Shown here in pieces: positions 34,029-45,573 of a DNA stretch of 64,000 bases (position 1 is its first letter; the number at the start of each line of letters is the position of its first letter). This DNA comes from Ryuthela nishihirai (lineage: Eukaryota; Arthropoda; Arachnida; Araneae; Heptathelidae). The position numbers and the translations under genes are program-made. Where the stretch lies: assembly GCA_038380435.1 (NCBI GenBank), contig JAWZYU010000028.1, positions 27,946,201 to 28,010,200 of the forward strand, read 5' to 3'. The notes beneath the pieces are model-generated. The model saw nothing but the letters and a program-made list of their open reading frames with translations. It was not told the DNA's origin and did not search any database.

Positions 34029-34754
34029 ACGTTGAACAGTAAAACAACCTAATCCATAAGTGGTTGTCCCAAACCTCTCCTATTTCTTCCCAAATATTAT
34101 TTCTGCACAGTTAATTACCCTAATTAGCAGTTTAAAGGTTGTAAATTTCATCGGACTTTTGTGCCAATAAAATATACTTCTCGGCGTTAATTTTCAGTGA
34201 AAAATACTACCTGAATTAAAGAGTACATGTTATTTTGCATGCGTGTCGAACCACGTAATCCTCAGAGTGCCCTCTGGATAGATGGCCCTTCCTATGATTT
34301 TTAAAGGATTTTGTCTCGGCGTCATAACAGAGAAATTGTATCGGATTATCTCTCGCGAATGTCGTCCGGAATTGCTTGCGATGAGTCCGTTGAATATAAG
34401 TGTATACACCTTAGAAAATACAGTGAATAATATTTCAAAAGCGATATACTCATAGGTTTAGTGGTGGTAATCCTTGCAAATACGTTCTGCTGTTTCTTAG
34501 AAGTATGGTTCTTTATGGTTTCTTCAAGAAAGATGAAAAAATATTTTCTCTGTACTGTTTCTCAGCTAGTAAAAACATTTAATTGGTAAAAAAAACAAAC
34601 TTACCTTTCGCTACTTGTTTACTTTTTTTAATGACCTGTAAAACATCAGCCATATTTTGTTATGAAACAGAAAAACATTAATACATATTTACATCATCTT
34701 CAAAAAGTGTGGACCATGGAAGTCAAATTCATGCACGTTATCTTATCTATAACT

Positions 34755-34915
34755 GTTGCATTTGGCCACTATAGGCCAATTTCAACGAGATCCTGCTTAA
34801 CATTGCCCACCTATAGCATTCTAGGTTTCTCTCTTTTCCCGAGGCTTTTAGGTACACTCTTCGTAACTCTTTTCCCTAATATGTAGTTCGGTATTAAGGC
34901 AACACGGCCAAATCA
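34755..34915 (-). mobile_element. 'GHVARM' LINE 3' fragment
   Basis: Inverse of the family's 3' region (gttacgaagagtgtacctaa ... gtgggcaatgttaagcagga). 34029-34754 to its left is unassigned. Confidence 0.6.
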
Positions 34916-34937
34916 GCACAGTTACTCCCTACATATA

Positions 34938-35322
34938 GGGACGGAATCAGTTGTGCACCAGGCTCATAATCTGTAGTTTCCAGGTTCGAATCCCAGCTGG
35001 GCCGGCATTGAGATTTATCTTCGTAAAACTCCCCGCCCTGTCCAAGGTCAGTAGGCTACACCGATGGTCTCGGAAATGCTGCTGTCCGTCAGATAGGACA
35101 TTAAGCCGTGTCCCCGTGTGCGAGAGAGAGCCATACCTTTTACACGTTAAAGAACACGCTGGATGATGGCCTTGACGGGAGGCTACCATCTGTCTCCCAA
35201 CAACTGTTGCAGTGGGTCCCCTCCCCCAGCCTTCTCTGAGCTCTCAGGATCCTTGTGATCTTGCCATTTAGCTAATGGTATGCAAAAAAGTGGCATTCTG
35301 AGTAAATCAATCCAACTCAACC
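34938..35322 (+). mobile_element. SINE, near full length
   Basis: Head slightly worn (agttgtgcaccaggctcataatc), B box GGTTCGAATCCC good, body and tail complete. Confidence 0.88.
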
Positions 35323-35329
35323 CATTGGA

Positions 35330-35662
35330 AAAGGATGGGCAGAAGCCTCCATAACGGCGGTGATGAAATCAGCGGAAAATCACAAGGCACAATATCCCAA
35401 GTGTTTGGAGAATGTCGCCTGTCTCAAAAGACGTCTGCCAATCGTGGTAAACGAAGGAAAAAATTCTGACAGACAGGCGTTTGTTGGTATGGCAAAACAC
35501 AGCTGCTACGGTTCATGTTAGGCTGCGGTACTTCAAAACCCATTTCAACGAGAACTATGCGCAGAGAATTGAAAACTTTCAAAGTTGGGAATTGTACCAT
35601 GATACATACGACTTAGTATTAGGTAGGTGTTCCTAATAATTTGTCCTGACTGCTTGTATTAG
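35330..35662 (+). pseudogene. Tc1-like remnant: HTH region and right terminus
   Basis: The + strand reads GKSQGTISQVFGECRLSQKT, NRGKRRKKF and SKPISTRTMRRELKTF, typical of the two HTH motifs of Tc1-like transposases. It is followed by ggtaggtgttcctaataatt (35625), a common Tc1 terminus. The catalytic domain is deleted. Confidence 0.65.
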
Positions 35663-35768
35663 TTCAGATTACTGAGACAGGATGCTAACATTCTGTTTCT
35701 TGTATTATTTCCTTTTGCTTTAATTAGTGCCAGTAAATTATTTGTTAATTTGTCATTTTTGCTTCCAG

Positions 35769-35941
35769 TTAACGACCAAGTGATGCATTTCACTTTCTAC
35801 TTCGAATCTGAGGAATACTTCAGACCAGATAGAAGAGTTGGGGGAATTTTGGCCATCCATTCTCCATTTGTTGCCGTTAATCCTTACACAGACGGATTCC
35901 AGATTAGGCCTGGCAGAGATTACAAAGCCCACGTAATCATG
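35769..35941 (+). CDS. DEG/ENaC exon 5 (aa 222-279)
   Basis: Acceptor tttttgcttccag|t, donor atg|gtaagg. Encodes FNDQVMHFTFYFESEEYFRP, DRRVGGILAIHSPFVAVNPY and TDGFQIRPGRDYKAHVIM. The GxxVxIHxP and xxGxxVxPGxxxxxxV patterns are hallmark DEG/ENaC palm sequence. Ends in phase 0. Confidence 0.93.
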
Positions 35942-36129
35942 GTAAGGGAATACAGAATCATTATCTATATCTATATTAAATATATCTATATTATATACAT
36001 CTATATTAAAATACGTCAACGTTTTAAAACGATTTTCAGATTTAAAGTGGTTAAACACAAAATTATTCAAATTCACTTTAATATATATTTATATATACAC
36101 ACACATGAGAAATTAATCATCATTTACTG

Positions 36130-36455
36130 ATATCTTAATCGTCACTCGACCCTATTTGACCTTTGAACTCGACACCCGATCTGACGTAATAATTAAAGTT
36201 TCTGAGATCTATCACCCCAATTAGTACTAGGCACCATTTTTAGTACTCTAGCACCGATAGATCGAAATTTGACCTTCGACCTCAAAGTAGCCACTCGATC
36301 CTACAACGTGAAACACCCCAGACACCAATGTTTAATTTTCTAGCACTCGTAGAACAAGGTTTGATCCCAATTTGACTTCTATTTTACCATGAAGTAGACG
36401 TCGGAGATCAAATATCGATTTTTTCCGAGGATCTACGACTCCAAATACTCCTAGG
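36130..36455 (+). repeat. Diverged ~125-bp repeat with nuclear-receptor-like half-sites
   Basis: About 2.5 units; tttgaccttcgacctcaaag at 36269 belongs to the same family as 58070-58560. Confidence 0.55.
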
Positions 36456-36459
36456 TGAA

Positions 36460-36816
36460 GGGGCGGGGGCCGCTCAGTCGGTAGCGCTCCAGACTCGTAA
36501 TGTGTAATTCCCAGGTTCGAGTTCCATCTGAGTCAGCGTTGAGATTAATCTCCGCAAAATTCCCCACCCTGCCCACGATCAGTAGGGGACACCGATGGGC
36601 TTGGAAAGGCCGCAGTCCGTCGGATGGGACGTTAAGTCATGGCCCGTGAGAGGGAGAGTCATACCCTGTGCACGTTAAAGAACTCGCTGGATGGCCTTGA
36701 TGGGAGGCTACCATCTATCTCCCAACAGCTGTTCCAGTGGGTCCCCTCCCCCAACCTTCTCTGAGCCTTCGGGGTCCATGTAACTTGACCATTTAGCATA
36801 TATTGTGCAAAAAAAT
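36460..36816 (+). mobile_element. SINE, 3'-truncated
   Basis: Good head (ggggcgggggccgctcagtc) and body; stops at tgtgcaaaaaaa, where LINE sequence begins. Confidence 0.88.
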
Positions 36817-36819
36817 TTT

Positions 36820-38000
36820 TTCAATCTTATTTGATATTTGATAACGATGTATATTAATTGCTTTGTTGTTATACCAATTCTGTGTTTCAATTAATATTTT
36901 AGATTTATTTGATTTTTTGTGTAATATAAAAGGAAAAGGGGTAGTGATTGTATTATTAAGATGTTTTGCATTTTTAGTTAATAAATCTACGTATTCGTTA
37001 TGTTTTATATTCACTTGAGAGGGTAGCCATTGTAAAGTTATTATATTATTTCTATTTAGGTGATCATATGCCAGTGAATAAATATCATTTAAAAAAATGG
37101 GGAAGTTATTTTTAAATGGGTTTTGTTGAAAGATGTCTAGAGTACTTTTACAATCAGTGAAAATGATTATATGTTTATTACTAAATTTCAGAGACCAATT
37201 TATTGCAAATATAACTGCTAGAAAAACAGGTTAATTAATCTTAAATTTAAGTTGTTGTTCGTATTTTTCAATTGGGCAGTATATTGCTCCAGAAGTAATG
37301 GTTTTATCAGAATTTAATGATCCATCTGTATAGATTTGAACAAAGTTATTATATTTTTCATTGATATAATTCTCTCTGATAATATTTTTATAATATTTGG
37401 ATCAAATTAGTTTTTAAAATCAATTCCAGGAATTTTATCGATAATGATTGGAGTTGTTGAAATCCAACATGGGAATTTAGGAATCACATCTCCACTGAGG
37501 TTATTGTTAAGCATATATAATAATTATTCTTTTTCATAAAAGTTATATAAGGTTACATCTTGGAAGTTATTAATAAAATTTTCGATTACAGGGTGTGAAT
37601 GATTTTTGCTAATTATCCTAAATATTAAATTTGATAATAAATATTTTTTTTTTATTTCAAGTGGTGGAATTGATGTTTCAGCATATATGTTTAAGTTATT
37701 TGAAGTTTGAAATTGGCCAAGAAAATATTTTAAAATTTTTGTTTGAATTGTTTCTAATTTAATTAATTTTGTTTTAGAAATTTGATTAATGAGTTCAATT
37801 CCGTAGGTGCACTTTGGTAATATTATAGAATTAAAATTAGTAAAAGATTTTTAATGGAGCAACCCCATTTTGAGTTACCTAAATATCTCATGAAGTTCAA
37901 TAGTTTAGTGGCTTTATTTTTAGCATTATTGATATATTGAATCCATAGAAGTTTAGAATCTATACGTAATATTCATTGACTTGAATTTCACTGTTATTAA
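36820..38000 (-). mobile_element. Non-LTR retrotransposon with RNase H domain, partial and broken
   Basis: The minus strand reads, in order, LLNFMRYLGNSKWGCSIKNL (about 37880), TKLIKLETIQTKILKYFLGQ, VQIYTDGSLNSDKTITSGAI (RNase H first Asp), IIIFTDCKSTLDIFQQNP (third acidic site) and ITLQWLPSQVNIKHNEYVDL then LTKNAK. The middle helix where the Glu should lie has a stop (KIN-stop-PVFLAVIFAIN). An RNase H after the RT points to the I/R1/jockey side of LINEs. Only the C-terminal part is present. Confidence 0.85.
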
Positions 38001-38059
38001 TGTAATGTGTATTTTTTCTTAATAATTTCATATCTTGTTCATATTGATATTCCCTCTAG

Positions 38060-38158
38060 ACTGAGGATCATTTGCTGCCTCATCCTTATACTAGCGACTG
38101 TATTAATTATACTGAAATATGGATTAATAATGAAAAGAAAGGACCTCGAAGCAGACAG
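38060..38158 (+). CDS. DEG/ENaC exon 6 (aa 280-312)
   Basis: Acceptor attccctctag|a, donor cag|gtacga; 33 codons, phase 0 on both sides. Encodes TEDHLLPHPYTSDCINYTEI then WINNEKKGPRSRQ. LPHPYTSDC matches the conserved LPxPYGxC of the thumb. A hydrophobic frame (LRIICCLILILATVLIIL) in the same segment is a shadow in the wrong phase. Confidence 0.88.
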
Positions 38159-38231
38159 GTACGAAATGTTTAGTTCATGTTTTTTTTTTCTCGTCATTTT
38201 ATATAAAGAAAAGCATCAGGTCTTCAAATAA

Positions 38232-38560
38232 TTTGATTTTGTACTGAGTGAGATTCAAACCCAACAAAAACCGATCGTTTTCGTCAGCAATGTGACATAA
38301 ACATTCCCGCATATTTTATTGATTCGCCAGTGGTGTCATCTATTACCAGGAATCAGGCAACCATGTTTCGTCATATGATGGAAGTAACATTTGTCACTCA
38401 CACTCAAATGTTATATAAATAAATCAGTAGTAAAGAATCACAGGAAATGTCTGGCAGACAAGAAACACTTGAAATGATTTGTTGAAAAAAATCAGATTTG
38501 TCCTAAATGGGATTCGAACCAATGTCTCCCAGAGTGATTTATTTATATAACGCTGTGAGC
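38232..38560 (-). repeat. tRNA-Glu-like repeat sequences
   Basis: Two minus-sense fragments: 38232-38290 (tactgagtgagattcaaacc) and 38449-38545 (caagaaacacttgaaatgat ... gtcctaaatgggattcgaac). With 39088-39215 they form a loose palindrome around the SINE at 38625. Confidence 0.6.
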
Positions 38561-38624
38561 GTGAGTGACAAATGTTATTTCCATGATATGTAGCACCTTA
38601 GTTGCCCAATTCCCAACATAAATG

Positions 38625-39014
38625 GGGAGGGGTCGCTCAGTCGGTAGCGCATCAAGCTCGTAATCTGAAGTTCCCAGGTTCGAGTCTCAGCTGGGTCAGC
38701 GTTAAGATTTATCTCCGCAAAACTCCCAGCCCTGCCCATGGTCAGTAGGGGACACAGACGGGCTTGGAAAGGCCACCGTCCGTCGGATGTGACGTTAAAC
38801 CATGGCCCCGTGTTCGAGTTATATATCATGTATGTACCCTGTGGATGTTTAAGAACACACTGGATGGTCTTGACGGGAGGCTACCATCTGTCTCACCCAG
38901 TAACTATTCCCGTACCTCCCTTCCCCCAACCTTCTCTGAGACTTCGAAACTGACCTTGTGACCTGGTCATTTAGCTCATTGTGTGCAAAAAAGTGCCGCT
39001 AAGAGGTAAAAAAA
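38625..39014 (+). mobile_element. SINE inside the tRNA-Glu-like palindrome
   Basis: Near full length; duplication cccaacataaatg at 38612-38624 and 39015-39027. Confidence 0.92.
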
Positions 39015-39087
39015 CCCAACATAAATGACGCAAGTGGCGAATCAACAAAATGCGGAAATGCTTCATGTCACAATGCTGACGAAAAAG

Positions 39088-39215
39088 ATTAGTCTCTGAT
39101 GGTCTAGTGGTTATGATGCCTCTTTGCATGTTTCGGGGAAAAGTGGGTTCGAATCTCACTCAGGACGAAACAAAATTCTTTTCAGCAAATTATTTCAATT
39201 GTTTCTTGTCTGCAG
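39088..39215 (+). repeat. tRNA-Glu-like SINE copy
   Basis: tctctgatggtctagtggtt (A box) and gtgggttcgaatctcactca (B box) followed by aggacgaaac and a tail shared with 18670-18915. The anticodon stem is poor, so it is not called as a tRNA gene. Confidence 0.65.
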
Positions 39216-39370
39216 GACATTTCTTCTTATACTTTATAACTGAAGCATAAGGTCTGTTCATACTGAAACTGATTAAGTATCATGGCACTGAGTTCACATG
39301 CAAATGTACCTCGCTGACGTGCAACACAAAATAAATAAATGGTGGCGACAGTGTATGAAGCCTAATAGGC

Positions 39371-39460
39371 TGCCTTGGTGACTCAGTGATATTGCATTTG
39401 AATCGCGTGACACCAAGACTGCCTAGGTCAGGGTTCGAGTTCCAGGTATGGTCGTTTTTT
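39371..39460 (+). ncRNA. tRNA-like sequence with A box, B box and T6 terminator
   Basis: gccttggtgactcagtgata (A box), gggttcgagttcc (B box, 39430-39442) and gtttttt (39453-39459, a Pol III stop). The acceptor ends do not pair well, so it is more likely a tRNA-derived element head or tRNA pseudogene than a working tRNA. Confidence 0.4.
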
Positions 39461-39477
39461 CTATCATATACGCTAAA

Positions 39478-39857
39478 AGTTGGGTTGTTTTACCTCTGAG
39501 CGGCACTTGTTTGCACACCATGGGCTAAATGGCCAGGTCACAAGGACCCCGAAGGCTCAGAGAAGGTTGGGGGAGAGGGATCCACTGGAACAGCTGTTTA
39601 GAGACAGATGGTAGCCTCCCGTCAAGACCATTTAGCGTGTTCTTTAATGTGCACAGGGTATGGCTCTCCCGCACACGAGGCCACGGCTTAACGTCCCATC
39701 CGACGTACGGCGGCCTTTCCAAGCCCATCGGTGTCCTCTACTGACCGTGGGTAGGGAGTGATACGGAGATAAGTCTCAAACGCTGACCCAGATGGGACAC
39801 GAATCTGGGAACTGCAGATTATGAGCCTGACGCGCTACCGACTGAGCCACCCCCGCC
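39478..39857 (-). mobile_element. SINE, full length
   Basis: Tail at left (gttgggttgttttacctctg), head at right (ctgagccacccccgcccc). No clear duplication found beside the (at)n at right. Confidence 0.9.
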
Positions 39858-40714
39858 CCTATATATATATTATGATTTTTACTCAGTAAAGCATTGTTCA
39901 CTTCTAAATATGTCATAAAAACGATGTTCTCACATTGCGACATAAAGCGAATATTGGCTATGAACCCTATCAACAAAATTGAAAAGAGAAATGAGGCTCA
40001 ATTGTTACAGGAGTACTTTTTTGTGAGAACGAACCGCGTGATATGCAACCGAAGATCGAAAGGTTTAGGGAAGCTCTTTCAGATGCCCAGAATTTTGAGT
40101 GACAAATTATAAAATGTGCAAACAGGGACTGACGGAACCTTTTTTCAAGGATGCATCTGTAGCAAAGTCTTTGGGATGCGATAAAAATAAATTCGGTCTC
40201 TTTTTTCAGGATTTCAATATTTATTCTTTAGAAAGTTCTACATGAGCTTAAAATAAGTTTCCCCAATTCTGTGGAATTTCTCCAAAATAACAATCATTAA
40301 AAAAAGTTGCCCCTATGATATTTTAGGGCCGCGGAAAGCTACAGTACCCATCGCCCATCCGCACTTGTGTGCACAGCCAGATGATTTAATATTTCTTGAA
40401 AGGGCTAAATCAGCAGCGAGCACAGTAGATGGACCCCCCCTCTCCTCGTGCCTGTATCGCAGGTACATCAAAAAAGTATAGAGCACCCATCTGTATACCA
40501 GATGTTATCAAGTTCCAATATACTGCAATCCACAGATTGGTCGCCAAAGCAACGAAAGTGTCCCAATCTACTGTCAACAATAATAAAAATTAAACTAAAT
40601 ATTCCCTCAAGCAGCTGTTTGCCCCGGAGGTCTGACAGGAGCCTGTCAGTTTAATACACCATAGAAAAGACCTGTGGGAATGGCGAGACCTCAGTAGAAA
40701 GACAACACAAACAT
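39858..40714. other. Intron 6: unassigned
   Basis: Open frames at 39894-40112 and 40448-40654 show no family features. Confidence 0.4.
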
Positions 40715-40800
40715 CCATGACTTAAGGTGAAGCTCGAACCCAGGTCCCTTTGATCAGTAACCAAGTACGCTAACCACTCGGCCACAGGACGACTACTGTT
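40715..40800 (-). repeat. tRNA-derived SINE head, second type
   Basis: Minus sense: ggccgagtggttagcgtact (A box) and gggacctgggttcgagcttc (B box). Remnants of the same sequence at 30030-30085 and 44515-44565. Confidence 0.6.
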
Positions 40801-40854
40801 CATAACATCATCCCAGGAAATCTTCGATTACAATACACGTGTAAGTCCTTTTGG

Positions 40855-41300
40855 TTATTTCTACGGTAAGTTATGGTAGTGAAACTTGGTCGCTGTATAA
40901 AAAAGATAACAGAAAACTAGATGTTTTTGATTCTAGATGCTTACAGAGTATCTTGTGTATTAGGTGGTTTAAACTTTATAACTAATGATGAGGCTAGGCA
41001 AAGGAGTCTGCAACCTCCTTTAAGCAGCATATTGTGCATAGAGAGACTCCGTTGGTTTGGCCATGTTGCCCGTATGAATAATTATAGATTGGCGAATAGG
41101 GTTATGAACAGTGTGCCTAAAGGCTTCAGAAAGGGGGAGACCTAGGATGCGGTGGGCAGACAATGTCAAACATAACCTTGTTAGAATTGGGTGCAGTGTA
41201 GGCCAGATGCAGCAGATGTAGTTCAGGATAGACTTGCTTGGAGAACTAAATTGCACGGTCTGGTTGGACCTCCGTAGCCCATGGCTGCTTGAGGATGATG
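40855..41300 (+). mobile_element. 'GHVARM' LINE ORF2 3' end, best copy
   Basis: YGSETWSLYKKDNRKLDVFD, then after a shift FITNDEARQRSLQPPLSSIL, ERLRWFGHVARMNNYRLANR and VMNSVPKGFRKG, then RPRMRWADNVKHNLVRIG. Ends catggctgcttgaggatgat with (gat)n, the common 3' terminus of all six copies. Confidence 0.85.
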
Positions 41301-41879
41301 ATGATTTAAGTCCTTTGTCCACAGGTTGCTGCCTCGCCACATAATGCAATTTGAATGAGCGCTATCTAGTATGCCACAAGTGCGGAAATGTGGCCACATT
41401 GGATGAGGGATACATCTAGACATCTGAAACAAATTTCGATCAAGGTATATCGACCAATCGACCAAACAACCTATCACAAGGGGCGAGAGACGTAACGATG
41501 GCGAGGTGAGGGAGGCAATAACTAACCTGGGACGCACAAGATAAGAGGCGCAAAAAAGACTGCTATGAAACTTCTCTCATTATATTCTATATGGAATAAA
41601 ATCTTATAGTTGTTTTATAAACCTATTTTTACTGTTGAGCATATACTAGGAGCTAAGCAAGATTATACAATGACACCTATTTTGCATTTAAAAGTTTCAC
41701 AGCAGGTAAACAAATTTGATATTTCCTATAAGAATGATCCGTAATACAGTTCGTAATACATTGCAAAAATAACTGTTGATGACATCAGACAGGCTATTTA
41801 CACATTTTAAGGGGTCAGAGTGAGTTGGCCAGGATCAGGTTCCTTCTTTCATTTTTTACGGATGTGCTGATAGTTTTAT
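41301..41879. other. Intron 6: unassigned
   Basis: No recognisable feature. Confidence 0.4.
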
Positions 41880-43060
41880 TTACCCTATTTTAATATTATT
41901 TAATCTCTCAATTAGAACCAATAAGTTTCCAAGTGCTTGGAAAAAATCGTAAATTATACCCATATTTGAAAAAGGAAACGAATATGATACCGAAAATTAT
42001 CGACCTATTGCTATTCTATCATCATTTTCTAAAAATTTTGAATCCATAATACATACAAAAATTTCACAACAACTAAAAAATTGGTTTTCTCCAAACCAAC
42101 ATGGATTTTTTGTAAACATTCGACGATCACCAATCTACTATGTCTTAGTGAAAATATTACAGACTCATTTGATTGTGATAGTCAGTTATTTGTTATTTAC
42201 ATTGACTTTTCGAAAGCGTTTAATAAAATTTATTTTTGAATATTGTTGAACAAGTTAGTTAAAACCGGTTTCAGCTGAAATCTAGTTCAATGGTTTTACT
42301 TCTTTTTATATGGTAGATCTCTTTACGTTTGCTATGCTTCTGAGTTTTCCTATAAGTTTTTTAGTAGCTATGGGGTTCCATAAGGCTCTAATCTGGGGCC
42401 GTTGTTATTTATCATTTTCATTAATGATCTACCAGATATACTTTGTTCATGGTAGTCGTCTAATGTACAAAGATGATGTAAAATTTTATAGACAGATTGA
42501 GTCAACTAACGACTGTCATTTACCACAGTCAGATCCACAACTGTCTGTTTTGATTGGACTCCAACTGAATTTTTCAAAATGCTCAGTTTTAAGTTATTCT
42601 CGTAAAAGAATATTTGTTATGTATGATTATAACATCAATTCTTGTGCTATTCCACGGAATTTGTTTTGTCCGTGATTTAGATATCTTGTTTGACTCGAAC
42701 TTTAATTGTAATATGCAAATTCAAGAAATTATGAAGAAAACTATTAGAAATTTGGGTTTTATTATTAGGAAAACAAAATTCTTTACTAATACAAGGGCTA
42801 CAATCAATTAACTTAATTCATTAGTTCGTTCAAACCTAGAATATTAAAGCTTAATATGGCATCCTTACTATCAATATATATTCATAATATTGCAAAAGTT
42901 CTAAATAAATTGCAAAAATGGCTTTTCTACAAAGACACCGGAATTTATCTTCCAGATTTTGCTACTGAACGACTTAGAAATATTTATAATGTTTGCTTAT
43001 TACGTAATAGAAGAAAAGATTTGTGTCTAATAATTTTTTTTAATTGTTAAACAACATGAT
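41880..43060 (+). mobile_element. Jockey-type LINE reverse transcriptase, broken
   Basis: The + strand reads IPIFKKGNEYDTENYRPIAI, LSSFSKNFESIIHTKISQQL, YIDFSKAFNKI (RT motif A), YGVP-stop-GSNLGPLLFIIF and INDLPD (motif B region), SRLMYKDDVKFYRQIES (motif C, YADD changed to YKDD), VRDLDILFDSNFNCNMQIQE and GFIIRKTKFF. Stops and shifts make it inactive. Motif order and the VRDLGV block are typical of jockey/CR1-like LINEs. Confidence 0.88.
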
Positions 43061-43524
43061 AGATTGCACCGAAATACTGTTTTTAATGATCTTTGCGTTA
43101 ACGAAGCATCCCACGAGAAATACTCCATTTTTTAGAGTTCCATTACATAAATCAAATACATGGTAAATTTTTTCGTGGTTAGGTTTCTCAGTCTTTTTAA
43201 CTTGTATAACAATATCCTCGATTTGTTTAAAATGTCTTTAAAATTTTCAAATCTCATTGTATGATGTTCTCCATTTTATTTATAGTTTTCTGTGGAGTGT
43301 TGCATATGTTGTTTTAAAATGTAATATATGTCCTTTTCACTTTTTCGTACTAATTTGTTTACGTATCTTTTTTATATGTAATAATGTTGAATTATTCTCT
43401 TCGTATGTGTCCATTGTTATTGTATCATTGATCTGTTCTGAGCACATTAAAAAAATATATATGTAAAATCATTGTTGAATCATTTACTCTCAACTTATTT
43501 TAACTGTCATTAAAACTTTTTCAG

Positions 43525-43621
43525 ATGTGCGCACATGGCTGTGTGTTCAACTTCACTGTCACATATTGCAACTGTACACTTCTTAACATTAACTATCCTC
43601 ACCAAGTGTCATTTTGTGGTG
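43525..43621 (+). CDS. DEG/ENaC exon 7 (aa 313-345)
   Basis: Acceptor aactttttcag|a, donor ggtg|gtaagt. Encodes MCAHGCVFNFTVTYCNCTLL then NINYPHQVSFCG: the family C-x3-C ... CxC ... P ... C thumb pattern. Sequons NFT and NCT. Gly/Glu codon 345 is split G|AA. Confidence 0.9.
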
Positions 43622-43710
43622 GTAAGTAACATTTTTATCCCAATAATAGTAAGTAATGCGTGCATTGATTTGCACAGTACATGAAAATGAAATGTCGACG
43701 TTTGAAATTA

Positions 43711-44345
43711 CAATGGTTAAAGTGGAATTCGCAACACCCAGAAGGAAGTGATGTATACGTACGAAATTAACAGGACGGAAACTATTAGGTAGATGTGGAA
43801 ATAAACAAAAAAGGAACGTGAAGTAGGTGTGTTTATTAAAGATTCACCAGCACGTAATAGGCCCATTTCGGGCTGTTATACAAGACCGAAGTCGTCTCGG
43901 TATTCCATCAATCAGGTAGTTAATATGTCCTGAGGTATGGTGTTCCAAAGAGCATCCAATTCGGCATGCAACTGTACCAGGTTCGCCGCTTGAGGGAGCT
44001 GTCAAAGGGTCCATAAGGAAGCCATGTGACGCATTGAGCATGTGTGGGACCATCTTTACATCCTATGGTGCAGTGTGCTGGTCCCATACTTGTCCTTTGT
44101 ATCAATTGGTGCTCCATGATGTTGTGCGAGACACACCGTTGCACTCTGCTCACATTTTGACACATGCTTGCGACAATCGCTCGAAGACTCAATCCGAGCT
44201 CTCGCAAATCGACGTTTCACTCTCTCTCGGAAGGCATCAATAGCTCATAAAGGTCCCGCTGTTGTCTCCAAGGCATGTTCCGAACAATTTCACATCATGA
44301 ACTTCAACCTCATGTCGGTCGTGTTATGATAAGAGATCGTAGGCG
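43711..44345 (-). mobile_element. Tc1-like family B, internally deleted copy
   Basis: TA then CAATGGTTAAAGTGGAATTC (43711) is the family terminus. Minus coding: MRELGLSLRAIVASMCQNVS (HTH), then directly a C-terminal end (LHAELDALWNTIPQDILTT, RRLRSCITARNGPITCW). The catalytic core between them is missing. Confidence 0.75.
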
Positions 44346-44466
44346 CTTGGTGTTCATCCACTGCTCGACTGGGTCTTATTGATCTTATTGCAAGCGGGAA
44401 GAGGGAGCATGTGATCCTAGTGCAAGCTGGGGGAAGGGGAAGTGATTTTAGTAAACGTGAAAGGAG

Positions 44467-44509
44467 GGTTGGGTTGTGTTGTTTTACCTCTGAGCGGCAC
44501 TTTTTTGAT
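44467..44509 (-). mobile_element. SINE 3'-tail fragment
   Basis: gggttgggttgtgttgtttt through gagcggcacttttttg; then a tRNA-derived fragment (gatcaacgggacctgggttc) to 44565. Confidence 0.7.
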
Positions 44510-45014
44510 GACTGATCAACGGGACCTGGGTTCTAGCCCCGTGTAAAGCATGGATGTTTTTCTGCTGAGCCCCAGAGGTCTAACACGCTCCTGTTGAAAC
44601 CTCCGTGGCAATCAACTGCTTGAAGGGATTTTTTTAAATAAAAAAAATATGATATTCTTAATCATTAATTTGTTATAACAAGTAATATTTGGATTATCAA
44701 TCATCCACAAGTGTATCAAACTCGTTGGTTGAATTGAAATTTTTTGAAAATGTAAATTAATTAAAATTTATTTATTTCTAAGTGAGAATTGAATTTCACA
44801 ATTTATAATGACTATTGATTCATAAATAGTACAAATATTCGTCACATTTATATATAACAGCATATATACCACAATTTAATCATTTTTCTTAAGGATTATT
44901 TCAATGTCAGTAATTTCATCTATCCATTTTTTAATAATATGGGAAATTTATATATTTTAATCTAATTTTTTATTATTTCCGATAATTTGTTAAAAAAATT
45001 CGGTGCTAAATATA

Positions 45015-45093
45015 CACAGTCGTACTAGAATAACATGACCACCTACCATAGTATATGTATGGTAGGGGGTCATATTATTCTGATACGACTGTG
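45015..45093. mobile_element. 79-bp palindromic solo-TIR MITE
   Basis: CACAGTCGTACTAGAATAAC at left and its inverse at right meet at a short centre; TA on both sides. The terminus equals that of the Tc1-like element at 9009-10069. The flanks 44566-45014 and 45096-45573 are AT-rich and unassigned. Confidence 0.85.
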
Positions 45094-45573
45094 TATATAT
45101 ATTGTGTCTGCGTAATACTTTTCTTAGGGTGTGGAACAATTAGATTAGTATAATCATTTGATCTCGTATTACGATTAGAGGCTTTATCATTATTTTCTGT
45201 GTAATGTTTTTTAATATATAATAGAATGTTATAAACATACAATTTCCTTAATTGAAGAATATTTAAATCATTATAATAAGATCTGTCATATTTTTTTTTC
45301 CCAATATACATCTAATTATTTTACTTTGTGTAATAATAAGTGGATTTATGTGACTGTAATATCATCCTCCCACAGATAATAAGCCATATTTCAAATATGA
45401 TTTAATGCATGAATTATATGTATATTAATTTTAAAAGTGTAATTTCCGTTATGATATGAATTAGGTATAATGGCATTAATCTTTTTTTATTAAGTACTCA
45501 ATATGGTTTTTTCAAGTTAAATGACCATCAATATACAATCCTAAATATTTATAATTATGAACACCCTTACTTA

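Noticed and set aside
38060..38158. TM-like frame LRIICCLILILATVLIIL as a possible TM2
   Set aside because: It is out of phase with both neighbouring exons and overlaps the LPHPYTSDC reading, which matches the family.
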